From the NCBI GenBank assembly GCA_947561715.1, contig OX387199.1:5895001-5959000 (forward strand): DNA of 64,000 nt. The letters are read 5' to 3'. The position numbers and the translations under genes are program-made. Of this stretch, positions 46,798-58,881 are shown piece after piece (the first letter of the stretch is position 1; the number at the start of each line of letters is the position of its first letter). This DNA comes from Ascidia mentula. Lineage: Eukaryota > Chordata > Ascidiacea > Phlebobranchia > Ascidiidae. The notes beneath the pieces were generated by a model that worked only from the letters and a program-made list of their open reading frames with translations, was not told where the DNA came from and searched no databases.

Positions 46798-49259
46798 TAG
46801 TGATGTTCCCAGTTCCAAATTATCCGGCCCGGCCCGGCCTGATCCGGATAGTTATCACTCAAATCTGGTCGGATAATTTTGATCCGGCAGTTTGTTTACA
46901 CCGATTCGTGTATTTTGTGGTTATGGAAAAAATGTTTAATTAATAATAATAATAATAATTTTGTTTTTTCCCGTCGTGATAGCAGTGTAATGCGCTGTAA
47001 ACATGTGCAGTGAACTGACGAGAACCGAACAGCTTTGAACCGTAGGCGGTTATCGAGAAGCTGCCGGAAGAAGGTGGAGGTATTTTCATATTGAAACAAA
47101 ATACAACACATAAACATACGCATGAAAAAGAAGAAAGCGCAAGGCAAAAACTTGCGTACACTAGAAAACCTGAAAACAGAAGGCGAAAACATTTGCGACC
47201 CAATCGTTGTGAAAGAAATATTAAGACATGTGCCATGTGAGCAAGTGCCCCTAGCAAAATGTAATTAGTTAGTTGATGAGGTGATTTTGACGCAAGCCCA
47301 AACAGACCGCGAGGAATGTTTACAAAAAAGCACGTGGCGTTACTTGGCGAGAAGATATTCTTTCACAGCATGTTTGAACCCGGTGATGCTAAAATTTTTG
47401 ATGGTTTTGGGCAATTTATTCCACACAGCAACACAGTAATATTTTAATGACTGTTGTGCACGTTTGGTCCTAACGCGAGGAAGAATGAAACTGTGTGAAG
47501 TAAAACTTCGTGTATGGTGTTTGTGTACTGTAGATATGCTTGAAAAGTATTCATGAAATGTGTGAGGTAAGCGTTTGTTTGTGAACAGGTACATAAATTT
47601 TGCCAAATCAAATTCATGCATTTCAGCAATTTTTAATATCCTAGTTTGTTAGTAGAGATTTGCAGTGTTGCAGCGATAAGGACTGTTTGTAACTAGTTTC
47701 AGAGCTCTGTTTTGTAGGACTTGAAGATGATGGAGGTTCATCCTGTTGGCAAAACCCCATGAAAGTAATCCATATGACAAGTGAGGGTGAATTAGGGCAT
47801 GATATACAGTTCTAAGTGTTTGCTGAGAGAGTTTGTGCATTAATTTAGCTAGGACACCAATGCCTTTGGCCACTTTGCTGCAGACCAAATCAATATGTTT
47901 TTTCCAGGTGAGATCGTGATCTATCATGGATTCCAAGATATTTGGTGAATTGTACTTGTTCCAATTGATGACCATTGAGTGTTAGATGAAAGGTAGGTGT
48001 GGATTTGTGATGGTTTCCAAACAACATGTACTTTGTTTTGAGAAAATTTAGAGAAAGTTTATTTGTATCAAGCCAATTTTTCACTTCCTTTATTTCCTTG
48101 TTTACAGATTCTTGCAGGGTATGTAGGGTTTTGGCTGAGACAAGTGTCATCCGCAAATAATCTGGTGTTGAATGAAGTGGAGTTCGGCAGGTCATTTATG
48201 TATATTAAGAAAAGCAGGGGACCAAGGATTGAACCCTGTGGGCGGCCACATGAGATGTCTTGCAACGTTGATCTTTCTTGATGCACCATCGTATACTGTT
48301 TTCTTTGTTGCAGGTAGCTTTGAAGAAAATGGCAAGTTGTCCCTCGAAAACCATAGAACTGTAATTTTTGAAGTATGGTGTGGTTTACTGTGTCGAATGC
48401 TTTGGCTAGGTCTAGGAAAATTGTGCATGTTACATAATTTTTATCATTGGCTTCAATAATATTCTCATGTATTTCAGCTACAGTCATGCTGGTGGAGTGG
48501 GATGACCTAAATCCGTTTTGAAATTTTGACAATACCTGATATTTCTCCAGGTAGTTTACCATTCGTTTGTATATGAGTTTTTGAAAAATGTTTGCAAGTA
48601 TTGGAAGAATGGAGATTGGTCGATAGTTACTTTTTGTTTGCATATCACCCCCTTTGTGTAGGGGCAGCACTTTTGCCACTTTTAAACAGTCGGGAAAAGT
48701 ACATCTGGCTATGCAGGTATTGTAAAGATTACATAAAATTGGTGTCAGTGTCGGAGCTGCTAGTTTTATGAGCTTTATTGGGAGGTCATATGGACCAGTA
48801 GCCTTATTTGTGTGTAGCATTGAAATTGTGTTGAAAACTTCGTTCTCCTCTATGTCCATAAAGACAAAGGAATTTGATGTAGAGTTCTTTAAGTAGTTAA
48901 GTGGTGACAGAAGTGTAGGTTGGATTGATGATGCCATGTCATTTCCAATACTTGCAAAATAATTGTTAAATGTAAATGTAATTGCCAAACAGAATGCTAT
49001 GTTAAGGTTAGCTTATCATAAGTGGAACAACAAAAACGTGGCCATTTATTAATATGTTATAATACGTCACAAAACACCTTTATAACAAACAACAGAAAAA
49101 TCGGAAGCCGGCGAGTATCACAGACTGGGTCCCAAAAACAAGTAATTTGCGAAATGTTTGTGCGTTTTTAAGGCAAAAATGCTTTTCCAACTATCCGGTA
49201 AAATTAAGTGCAATATCCGGCCGGGTCCGGGTACCCGGATCCGGTGCAAGACATCACTA
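46798..49259. mobile_element. hAT-like DNA transposon (non-autonomous), carrying a LINE
   Basis: Perfect 8-bp target duplication CTGCTAAT at 46,790-46,797 and 49,260-49,267. Terminal inverted repeats begin TAGTGATGT and end ACATCACTA, followed inside by repeated GGATCCGG/CCGGCCCGG words on both sides. An 8-bp duplication with TAGTGATG-type ends is characteristic of hAT elements. I see no transposase frame. Without the LINE the element is about 0.75 kb. Confidence 0.8.
47267..48973 (-). mobile_element. 5'-truncated non-LTR LINE with reverse transcriptase (CR1/L2/Jockey-like)
   Basis: On the minus strand the RT domain shows NKATGPYDLP, YRPISILPILANIFQKL, F-LDLAKAFDTVNH, GRPQGSILGPLLFLIYINDLP and the catalytic FADDT. 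Thumb and C-terminal parts follow in other frames (VKNWLDTNKLSLN, LSYGLLSWG, then AVWNKLPKTIKN to a stop at 47,340). About three frameshifts break it. There is no ORF1 or endonuclease: it is 5'-truncated at about 48,973. A 10-bp repeat AAATGTAATT at 47,257-47,266 and 48,974-48,983 looks like its target duplication. No poly(A) tail is evident. Confidence 0.82.
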
Positions 49260-50289
49260 CTGCTAATCACGCACGGCTCCAGCAAACATGTTTGAGACAC
49301 AAATCAATGTTTAGCTTCTCTGTCGCCATCTCGCACACCAATTTAGCACATAGTTTGCGCCACTTGAATGTGCGCGAGAGCTACTTACAGGACGAGGAGG
49401 CCATGAAGAATTTTGACGAAAGTCTAAAATCACTGGTTGCTTTAGAATATTTTGACGTCAGTCACAATTACGTTGGCGACAGAAACGCCTGCATAATGGC
49501 CCTGGCGTTTCTAGGTCATTGAAGATTTTGTTGTTTGCGAATGGCTTGCGTCCAAATCGACGTAGTCGCTCTCTCGGCACTCAAATAGCATTTACGCGAC
49601 TGTGCCGCTTTGGAAATTTTGGACTTGGGCTAAAAATTATTTTGGAAGTGCCTGCTTGGATTTTACGCGTTTTTCAAGTCATTTGTTTGGGAAATGATTG
49701 TGATATATTGTAAATTCCGATTTACATTCAGAGCAAACATGCAACAAAGATATGCTAAAACAGCCATAAAGATACGCATGTTTAAGATATTTGGTCCGGT
49801 TTTACTAGATAAGGCCTTGCTTAAAAATGCCAATTGGTGCTGGAAATGGACAAAACATAGGAGACCACATCTCTGCAATGAGTAGACCACAATATCATAT
49901 TGAAAATAATCACTCCGAAGCTGCACTGATCAGACCTATTAGGTTTGTACCAGTGGCTCCGTCTGTAGGTCACAAGTAAAGGAAATAGTTACTACCACAC
50001 AAACATTTTTGGGACAATCTTGATGTTTGTTAGAATATAGGTTATTGTACCGTTTTTACGTAGAGTTTAACAAAGCTACACCAGTACTACCTGCATTACG
50101 AGATCTCGACTTGTCTGGTGAGCCCATGCAGCGTAACAAACATATTACAAGTACGATACCAGGCAACCTAACTATATACAATGATTAAACAGAGATTGGA
50201 ATGCACCAGAGTCCAAGGGAAACTGGGCTTTGATTTCGGTGGGAATGTTTGTGTCGTCGAAACTTATGGGGATGCACGCTGGTATGTAA

Positions 50290-50705
50290 CACAGTAAGCA
50301 AGCACATGTAGCGTTGAACCTGCGATGAGCGCGTTGGATTGATGTTTAGCTTGGTTAAACAAAACTAGAACAAATGATTAATGTTGTTTGAGTACTGCTA
50401 CTTAACTAACATATCGTTCTTCATTCTCAGCCCACCTGCAGCAGACGTTACAATTGCGTTTATCTCAAGTTAATTTTCGGCTGCTTTGGTTTAATTCTTT
50501 ATTGCGGTAATTTTAATCCATTTATGTGCGTTTTATTAGGCACACATCAGAGAAATGCTGTCGATTAAGGAAGTCATTAAGCTACTATATGTTAACATAG
50601 AACCAGTTAGATTGCGCTCCACGTGTTCAAGTGATGTATAATTTTAGCGGAAACTTTCGTAAAAAAAACTTGAAAATCGTGTTGATCGCCTAAAAACTCT
50701 TTTTT
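50290..50705 (+). pseudogene. family-A fragment A6 with upstream region
   Basis: From 50,290 the sequence matches 62,335 onward, including a shared upstream segment. The ATG at 50,555-50,557 starts MLSIKEVIKLL, like A5. Similarity ends near 50,705, and internal stops are present. It is the stub of the A gene that belonged to array unit 6, but in plus orientation. Confidence 0.7.
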
Positions 50706-51041
50706 CAGTTTAAGCACAATGTATTAGGAATTCTTTGTAAACGCTAGAGCAAATAATTACATTCCAAATTATTGTGTTTGTTTTTCTTGCAATTTCTTAG
50801 TGGGTGCTCTGGTATTCCGCTATTTGTCTAAAAAACACAAGAGTGTCATCAGTATCAAAACACAAGTGCATGCTAAGGGAAAAGTAATGGTATGCACTTG
50901 ATAAATATCCTTTAAAATCTGTGTTATTTTACTTTTAATTAGGAATTATTTTCTCACAATTTTTTCAAATAAATTCAAGGATGAACACTGCTGTTAATAC
51001 TCAAAATGTTATCAAAATTGTACCGACTTGCGGCGTGTGGA

Positions 51042-54000
51042 TCAGAAGGGTAGTGGCTCCACGAATTGACCTTTGCGTAAAGCCTGATTTCTTTGAGCCT
51101 GCAAGAAAAAAAATCACATATTTTGTCATCCAACTGAACTTACAAAATAACCCACTTTGAAAAATCAAAATCTTGGCAATTGAGTCCCGATATAACATCA
51201 TTTGGGTCAGTTGGGCAGACGTAACTATCAGACTTCGGAAGTGTGATCAAGTAAGTAGCATACGGACTTTTGCAAGGTTTGGACCCAGAAAAGTCCGTAC
51301 CATCGCCATTGCAATACTGGTACTCCTGGAACGAAACGTATACACCAGCAACAATTTAAAAACTAACACTTTTATTTTCGACTTTTGTCCAATCGTTGGT
51401 TAATCAAATGTTCTACTGCAGTGTACCCTGTTTTATGGACTTAAGTTTAAAACTTGAAATTTGCTATTTGTTTTGTTGGACCCAAACGTCATACCCTGAA
51501 GAGGTGTGTGCCGTCTTATTCTTTACTATGTTCGAAGCAAGCGACATGTTAGTGATAATTTAAAACAAATTTAAAAAAGTTATCACTGACAAAACAAGTG
51601 CACGTTACAGGGCGTAAAAACTTGATTTGGAGAGCTGGGTCATCGATGGAGGACACCAGCTGCGTTGAATCAAAACTCATCATCTTTCCTAACGTATCGG
51701 ATACTGGAGTTTGTTGATAGTTTGCCACGCCATTGTTTCCACTCGGAAGATTTTCCATGATACGAGAATCTCCCTGGTGTGAAACCATTACGTAGGTCCT
51801 AAAACAAAAACGAAACCAGAACATTGGTATCGGTTTATAAGATTTGCCAATAACTTACGTTGAAGGTACGTCTTGAGCTTGAGGATCGCCGATAATCTCT
51901 ATGTATAAACCGATCAATCGACCGTTGTAGCAGCTTGAGCACCGGGTGGTTGCTGGATCGTTGGGGTCAATGTCCAGAGTGATGGTCGTTTGTCCGTTGG
52001 CTTGAAGCTCGCTGATCACCGAGGAGGCTGTTTTCTAACCAAATGACAGGACAGGTGTGAAACAATTATGGCATGTTAAATTTGCTGTTCAAGAAAATTG
52101 AATTTAATTTTAATCCATCAAATTTTATTATCAATACTTGGTTAAATTCCCAATAGCCAGTAAATATGTGAGAAGCTGGTCCAGCATAGATAGATGTGAA
52201 ATCCAGAAAAGTTGCTCTTTGTGTTTGAAGATCTTCGTAAATCAAGTTTAGTTGTACCATTCCGTTCAGGGAACCTACATTAGACACCACATTCTGCGGA
52301 AAAAATAAATATCAAAAATAAACATAAAGTGCTGTAAGCAATCACTTATAGCAATACATCGTTTAAAGTCGAACGTTTAAAATCCACATAATTATTGGTA
52401 TTAAACTGGATTTACGAGTATAATTCGACACCAACAAGAAGCACCAAATCTGATTTGTTGTGGCAGTTAGGAAAGCGGCCTTTCTGCATATTTTTTAAAC
52501 TTAGAGCAGGACGCCTCTTGATTACCTTATCGCTGAAACTGACGGCGAATTTTCCAAGGGCGTCAAAGTCCCACAAACTTTCGAATTCGTAAGCTTTCGA
52601 AAGTTCGTAAATAGATTCCATTATTAAGTTTTCTTGCAGCTGAAACATACTATAATATGTATGTATATAGTATGTTCCTATAGGAACACGCATGTGAGAC
52701 GTAATTTCTAATAATTAACGCTATGCTTACTTGAGCAGCAAGTCTGTGAATGATGACTTTGCGTTCATAGGTACGCTGTTTTCAGCTGCATCCAAAGCCT
52801 CATTGGTGGATGCTTGAACTTCAGCTAAAACTTGTCGATTGTAACCAATTTGCTGCGAAAAAAAGCGTTATTTTTTAAATTTTTGTTAGGAATATTTTAC
52901 GCTTAAACTGCTTTAAAATAATGATAATGAAATATATCTGCAGATCTTTTTGTACACTACCATTCCTGTACTTTTGATTATTGGTGATTATCTTTAAACA
53001 AAAAGGCAGAGTAGTTGCCATCAAAAATGCGCAAGAACGAATGGTTTATTTGCGAAATGCGGTGAAAAAATTTAAAGTGCATATGACACGGTAGGTAAAA
53101 CATATTAAAATTAAATTTAGAGATGGTCATACTTTTGAAATATTTTTGGCAAAAAAAGTAGCTTGATACGTCGACTGATTTCTGTGATACAGCTGATCAA
53201 AGTTACGTTTTAAACCGTTGCAAACGAAATCGTGGAAACGCGAGATTGTTGTTGCGTGACGTAATAGAAGGTGCTTTGTTCGTGCGAGTGCTGACAGCAA
53301 GGCTTATGCGTAGGTATGGAAAACATTATAAACTTGTTTACTATAGTTCTGCATTAAACAGGGCACAAAAAGTGAACAAGTGAAACAAACGGATTTTGAT
53401 GTTAATTTGAGCTGCAGACAGATTCGACCTATTAAGTCTTATTTAGTTGCGTAATAATAAAACAGTTACTTGGATGTTCTTGTTGTTAAAGCAATTATGA
53501 TTGCTAACGTGATGCATAAAATTTGAAAACACGACAGACACAAACCGTCAATCAAGCATTGTCATTTTGTACACCACAGCAAAACATATTAGTAAATTTT
53601 GAGGCTTGGAAAGACAACCGAGAAAAACCAACTAAATTAGCTGATTATGCAACACATTTATTCTGTCATATTTTCATTTTTTGTCTGGCAGAAGCGTTGT
53701 CTACGAGTTCGCGTCATAAATGATTCCATTAATTCGCCACAATCAACCACCACCGCATTTTCGCAATATAATTCGTGACTAGAAGTGTTGGAATCATCAA
53801 ATTAAAGTCAATACAAAGGTGAGGTTAAAGTTATGACATCAAACCCAAAATGACGTCATGTAATGTCCCTGAGCAAAGAAACGCTCCATCCCCGTCTTGT
53901 CAGTGGTGTCGTTTCTGCTAAACCCTATGGTCTTCCGATAATCAGGGACAAATAAGCTTCTGGTTTGGGACGTCACAGCGACATATTTTTGTGTGATGTA

Positions 54001-57000
54001 AAACCTTCTCCCGACCTTGGAGGTAACGTAATTTGTGAATTCCTATATGTTTGAAACTATTCGATATCTGCAAAATAAGGCGCCTATTCCTATGTAAACA
54101 ATGCATTTTTTTGGGGCGAGCGCCTTGTGTGATGTCAAATTCGCCACATTGCAAAAGGTTTACGATTTTTGATCGCCGCTATTTTTCGTGCAGTTTTCTA
54201 CATTTTTTAGTTGACGTAGAACCGAAAAACTTTGGAAATATGTTTGTTGTAGATGTACCTTTAGTTTTACGCAAAGTTCCTATGACCGCGTCATATATGC
54301 ACTTTAAGTGGCAGTGAAATCACAGTAAAGTAAAAAAAAATGTATTCTGCCGTACCTTTAGTTTTGCGTCCATGTTCATCATTTGAGCAATAAGTATGAC
54401 ACGAAATGCGCCGTCCCGGAAATAACTGTCAATTATTCTTTGCAGCGTCAGTGCCTAAAATTTAAAAATAATGTAACATACATTAGTTGTAATGTGATCA
54501 AAAAAACCTACAAGCTCCGAATTGGGGTCCTGGAAGAGGCACCTCAACTCCTGCAGCAGTTCTGCTTTGTTCTTGGCAAGATCGCTTAGCATAATGACCG
54601 GTACAGCCGATGCATCCATTGTAGAGTAGTCAAAGTTTTCTGGCTTAGTTGCTTGGTAATCGAAGGCGAACTCGAGACTATTCAAACAAAACACAATTCA
54701 GAATTTTCAGATACATTTTGCTACAACACTTCCGTTTATTACTTGGACTCCAACGAATCTTCCATGTCTTCGATGGTTGGCAGCTCGCAATCATATTCTT
54801 TCATGCCACGAATAAGCTAAAAAGCATTGAGTTCTGTTTGTATGGAATTCTATCGTGAATGTGTTTTGAAAAAAAACAGCAGTTACTTTAACTCTACAGA
54901 AGGAGGTTCGACAAGAGGTTTTAATATGCCTTACCGACATAGAGCTATTGAAGGCATCCTTAGGATTTCCAGACAGGATTCCGACAGCACATCCCACTAT
55001 TCCGCCCAGAAGATTAGAAAGATACTTTACTTGGTCTTTAAGTTCCTGTTAACAATATTTGTTGGATGCAATGGCCCAGACTCATGTTCATGTAAGTACC
55101 TCGTCGTAATGAACCACTTGTGAGTATGAGCTGATAGCAACCATTTCAACATACATAGTCGCCTCGATCTTTTTCAATGCTTTAAGATAAAGTTGTTTCT
55201 TTTCTTTAAGTTCCTTCTCTTCAAATGCAAACATCTCATCATTAGCTTCGATCGCTCCGTTTACGACGGCCGATATAATTGTAATCGACTGCAAATCATC
55301 TTGCATCTTCAAAACATACGTTTTGTGTAACTACATCAGTTTTAACTAATGATGATAGATAATGGTTCATTTTTTTTTCTGAAATGGCCATCGAATTTTC
55401 TAAATTGACAACCATTGCATGAAAAGAGCATTGTTGTGTGGGCTAGTATTACCTCCGTAAACACGCTGTTATATGCATCCTCTAAGCTTTGACCTGTTAC
55501 AAGAAATTCTTTCGTTCGTGGGTCCAAATTTGTCCAGTCTCTATCCGGGGCGTATTTTTCTGGGTTTCCATAATAGTCATAACCTTGGTCAATGTATTCT
55601 GAAATCTCATTGGCCTACAATATACATAAATTACAAGACACACACAAATTTTAACACTGTTTTTTGATAAACTACCTGCTTGTAAATCAAACTGGTTTCA
55701 TTGGCCACATCAAGTATAAAATCAAATATTGGTTTGGCATCTAGGTTATTGCTACGCTGAAACAACATTTCTCCCTCCCGTTCTATCATCCTTAAAAGCT
55801 CAGCATCGTCAATGAACCACTGCTTTACAGAGTCAACTGTTGCCAGGTCTGTTGAGCCAATGGAACCCTGGCTCCCCTACATATTAGTTTTATACATTAG
55901 ATTGTGAGGAAAGGCATGTAAAGGCTCGTAATACTAACCACCGATGGAATGTCAAACACTTGGAAACCGTCAGCTCCATCTTCCCCATTTTTACCGTTTG
56001 CCCCACTAGTTTGACACCAGTTGTTGTCTTTTACTTTGCATGTAGGAAGGCATAATGCAGGCACGTAGCATAGTAAATAGTTGTTGCAAAAACACCCACA
56101 ACTTCCTATGCCACCAATCCTAAACATTGTTTGTTAGAACTTATCAGCAGATAATGGAGCTAAAATTACTTGTACTGTGGCGTTGTAGTCATAACTGAGA
56201 TGAATAGCAAACTTTGTTTTCTCAGTATCGTTTTAATGTCTGTAAATCGTTTTACCCTCCTTGTCCTCCATGGCCGTGGGCAGCTGGGTGACCAGCATTT
56301 CCTGGATGCTTGTCTAGAGCAACAAAGCCGGAAAACTGTTGCGTGTTGAGTAAAACATTCCCTGCATCACCACCATTTTGTACCACGCGCCCTCCTTGAT
56401 TCCCGTCACGCCCATTTTGTCCGTCGGTTCCAGGATTGCCTGCAAAGACAGAAAACATGCATTTGTATCTCCTGTTTCTATGTACACGATTTGCAAGAAG
56501 TGTTAAAAACACATAAAGGAAGGTAATTGTAAACGTACTTGATCGTTTTGTTTTTCTCACGCTTTATTTCTTTTTGTATTTTCACTTTACTTTCACTCAC
56601 ATGTTTTTCTTTGTTTATTTTCACACTCACCTTTTTTAACATATTTGTAATTATTTCGCCATTTTACTCGTTTTCATACGCCCGAGCAGTCACACTTGCG
56701 TGGCAAACGTGGGCATTGATGGTTTACCGAATTGCACTAATTTCGGTTACATAATCAGTGTACATCGTTTTATCGCGCACGGATCTTATCGCACCAGAAA
56801 CTTTCAGAGATAATAGGAGTAGGTTCAAAAAAAGTAAATTTATTAAGTTACCGGTAAGAAACCAGTCTTCCACAAACCGGTCATCGCAGTCATTGTAGCA
56901 CGCGTAAACGCAAAGTGGATGGGTACCGTCAAAACCGTTAGCACCGTCCATCCCATTGCCGCCTTCCTGCGGTGTGGTGCTGTTGGATCCCTTTTTAAAA

Positions 57001-58881
57001 AATTACTATGTTGGTGCTAAAATTTCATCGACAAATTAGGTAACGCAAATAAATTTAATGAAACAAATAGATTGATTTTATACAAGTTATTATCGTATAT
57101 TACTACAAATGCTTGAGCGCTTTTCATTAACAATGTACTTTGACCGGCTACAATCAAAAAATATTTTGCTTGCTGGAAAATCATGCATGGTTGAACATGT
57201 TACTGAGAAAAACAAAATTTACTTCAAGACTCAAGTACAAATTTCCTGTAAAATCGTAAGCAAAAATGTCCAAGTCCGTTCCAGGTATCGGAGCAACATT
57301 GCTCTTGCCATCAATATCAGTCGAAGCCTGAGGAGGTGCCGCACAACCAAACTCCGATGAACATCTTTGTGCAGCCTGAGATTTAATATTATCTCAAAGA
57401 TTTGTAAGCTACAAAACTGTTAGTGTATTAACTCACCCTAAAACCCAAATTCTTTTTGTCAGAGATAATTTTCCTGGCGTGAATTGTAGCTCTTCTAATG
57501 CCGTAAAATGGTTCAACACTTCCATCGATATAGAAAGTATCACAGCGCACGTGGACTTCTATCGGTTGGTTTATGTCAGTGGTTTGATAAATAGGAAATG
57601 ATCTGTGAATGTATTAAATCCAAGGTGGTAAATACTTAATATAACGGTTTCACGATTCCACCTCTTATACCATTTATGCGAGAAGGTTAATTTCACCACG
57701 GTTTAAATGTCTTGTTTGACAACTTTGCTTGATTTAATGGTGTTACCCTTTGTTTTATCTTTCCCGCGATCAATACACTCATATACCGATCTGTTATGTC
57801 AAGTTTTCAGTGGTGCTTGAGATGGTAGTGACCCTTCTCTAATTTAATTCTTTTTTTTGTATTTTTTACTCATACCGACGATGGTTTTAGAGCGAATTAT
57901 ATTCGTTAGGCAAGAATGAGGAAAGATAATGTTTTCGTTGGACCTTACAAATAATGTTTTCGTATGTATGTTGTATTTGTTGTATTTGAACATACGTTTT
58001 TTCTTGTAGGATTGTATAGAGTTGTGATGTGTAGACATCTCTCCCAAATACATCGTAAACGTTTGAAGATGTTTCGGTAATCACAGGAGCAAAGATATCA
58101 GTTGGTTGGCCCATGGTAATGTTCCCATGATATTCATACTCACCAAGAAGAGTTCGCTCATCTTTAAATAAAAATCTACTGATTGCGTAAACATCACGAG
58201 GAAATTGTTTTGTATTCGAGTTCGGTACAAAGCACACAAAGCCTAGCACAAATGCGGTGTTCTTATTAATACCTATGTAACAACTTTAGTGGAATTTTTA
58301 ACGATTGAGGCGACAAAAACACTTGACAAAACGGTAAATATAACTTATGAAGTTTTAGCAAGGATATTATGTTATCTTCGTTTTACGGTTTGTCATGTCT
58401 ACTGTATAAGCGTAGTGCATTTTGACAAATACCTTTCACGGACTCCTGTGCTGACCAGTAAAACCTCACATCAGATCCCAAACTGTTGGCACCAATTATG
58501 GTTATCAAAGCATCGAATGAGTCTCTTTCCACATTGAATACCTCGACCGTATACCTGTGATTCGAAATAATAGATAGAACAAAAACACAAACAATATTAC
58601 CTGGTCCAAACCGCTTACCGTTCAGTGCGTGTTCTCCTTGCCCAACCGTAAACGAAAGGTGGGTCGTGAAATGCATTTGCAAAACGTATAGTTTCTACAA
58701 CGGATCCTGTGGGCGACGAACCAAGTGTACTGCTACCTGAAACAACACAAAGTTTTCATTGTTCCAGTTTTTTAAGATTTGGTGTTAGCACAAGGCGTTA
58801 ATTCAAACCTTTTTCTTCTCTGCACTGTACGTTAGAAAATAGACCGACCAAGCATAGAGCGAAAACAGACAAGCGTAACAT
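51042..58881 (-). CDS. large secreted protein: H-type-lectin-like domain, Gly-X-Y tracts, helical region
   Basis: Twenty-two exons by my model, from the ATG at 58,879-58,881 to the TGA at 51,042-51,044: 58,881-58,809; 58,736-58,619; 58,554-58,433; 58,272-57,996; 57,602-57,437; 57,375-57,223; 56,990-56,852; 56,439-56,256; 56,119-55,939; 55,876-55,676; 55,614-55,453; 55,306-55,100; 55,045-54,935; 54,816-54,743; 54,677-54,512; 54,454-54,356; 52,852-52,731; 52,649-52,526; 52,293-52,138; 52,034-51,859; 51,798-51,609; 51,098-51,042. All phases agree: 1,085 aa. A signal peptide spans about 1-20. Residues 35-105 look like an H-type lectin (FANAFHDPPFVYGWARR, then VRFYWSAQ). Short glycine tracts (NGMDGANGFDG, GTDGQNGRDGNQGG, NGKNGEDGADG) surround Cys-rich loops at about 300-470. 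Residues 480-900 are mostly helical. The C-terminal part has CSSC and VMVSHQGDS. It is an extracellular or matrix protein. Domain calls are by eye, and the small last exons are the least certain. Confidence 0.78.
53076..54303. mobile_element. TTAA-flanked inverted-repeat element, copy 2
   Basis: Lies in the intron between exons 16 and 17 of the secreted-protein gene. TTAA at 53,072-53,075 and 54,304-54,307, left end AGTGCATATGACACG, right end the approximate inverted complement. It is 1,228 bp and aligns over most of its length with 43,300-44,388, with small indels. No transposase frame. Both ends show the same TTAA plus AGTGCATAT signature, which defines the element limits. Confidence 0.75.

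Larger units (their letters stand above)
46679..49278 (-). repeat. family-1 SINE with 15-bp target duplication, split by a hAT-like element
   Basis: Target duplication CCAGCAAACATGTTT at 46,664-46,678 and 49,279-49,293. The SINE body is at 46,679-46,797 (minus strand, B-box GGTTCAAATCC) and its 5' end is at 49,268-49,278. The intervening DNA is the hAT-like element. This is an independent, later insertion than the SINE of units 2-5. Confidence 0.85.
46651..49686 (+). pseudogene. NLR exon-13 relic, unit 6, split by nested insertions
   Basis: The exon start and acceptor are at about 46,651. After 'ccagcaaacatgttt' the copy is interrupted, and it resumes at 49,279 with the same 15 bases. The remainder (to about 49,686) lacks the SINE found at the 'gccatga' site of units 2-5 and reads EEAMKNFDESLKSLVALEYFDVSHNYVG. 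Later there are several frame breaks. A decayed exon-14/15 remnant (ALRDLDLSG, then 'gagtccaagg') lies near 50,080-50,230. Confidence 0.8.

Noticed and set aside
46896-47257. Minus-strand Cys/Phe-rich frames and a TAA microsatellite near 46.95 kb
   Set aside because: They lie inside the hAT-like element, outside the LINE, with no recognisable domain. The trinucleotide run is short.
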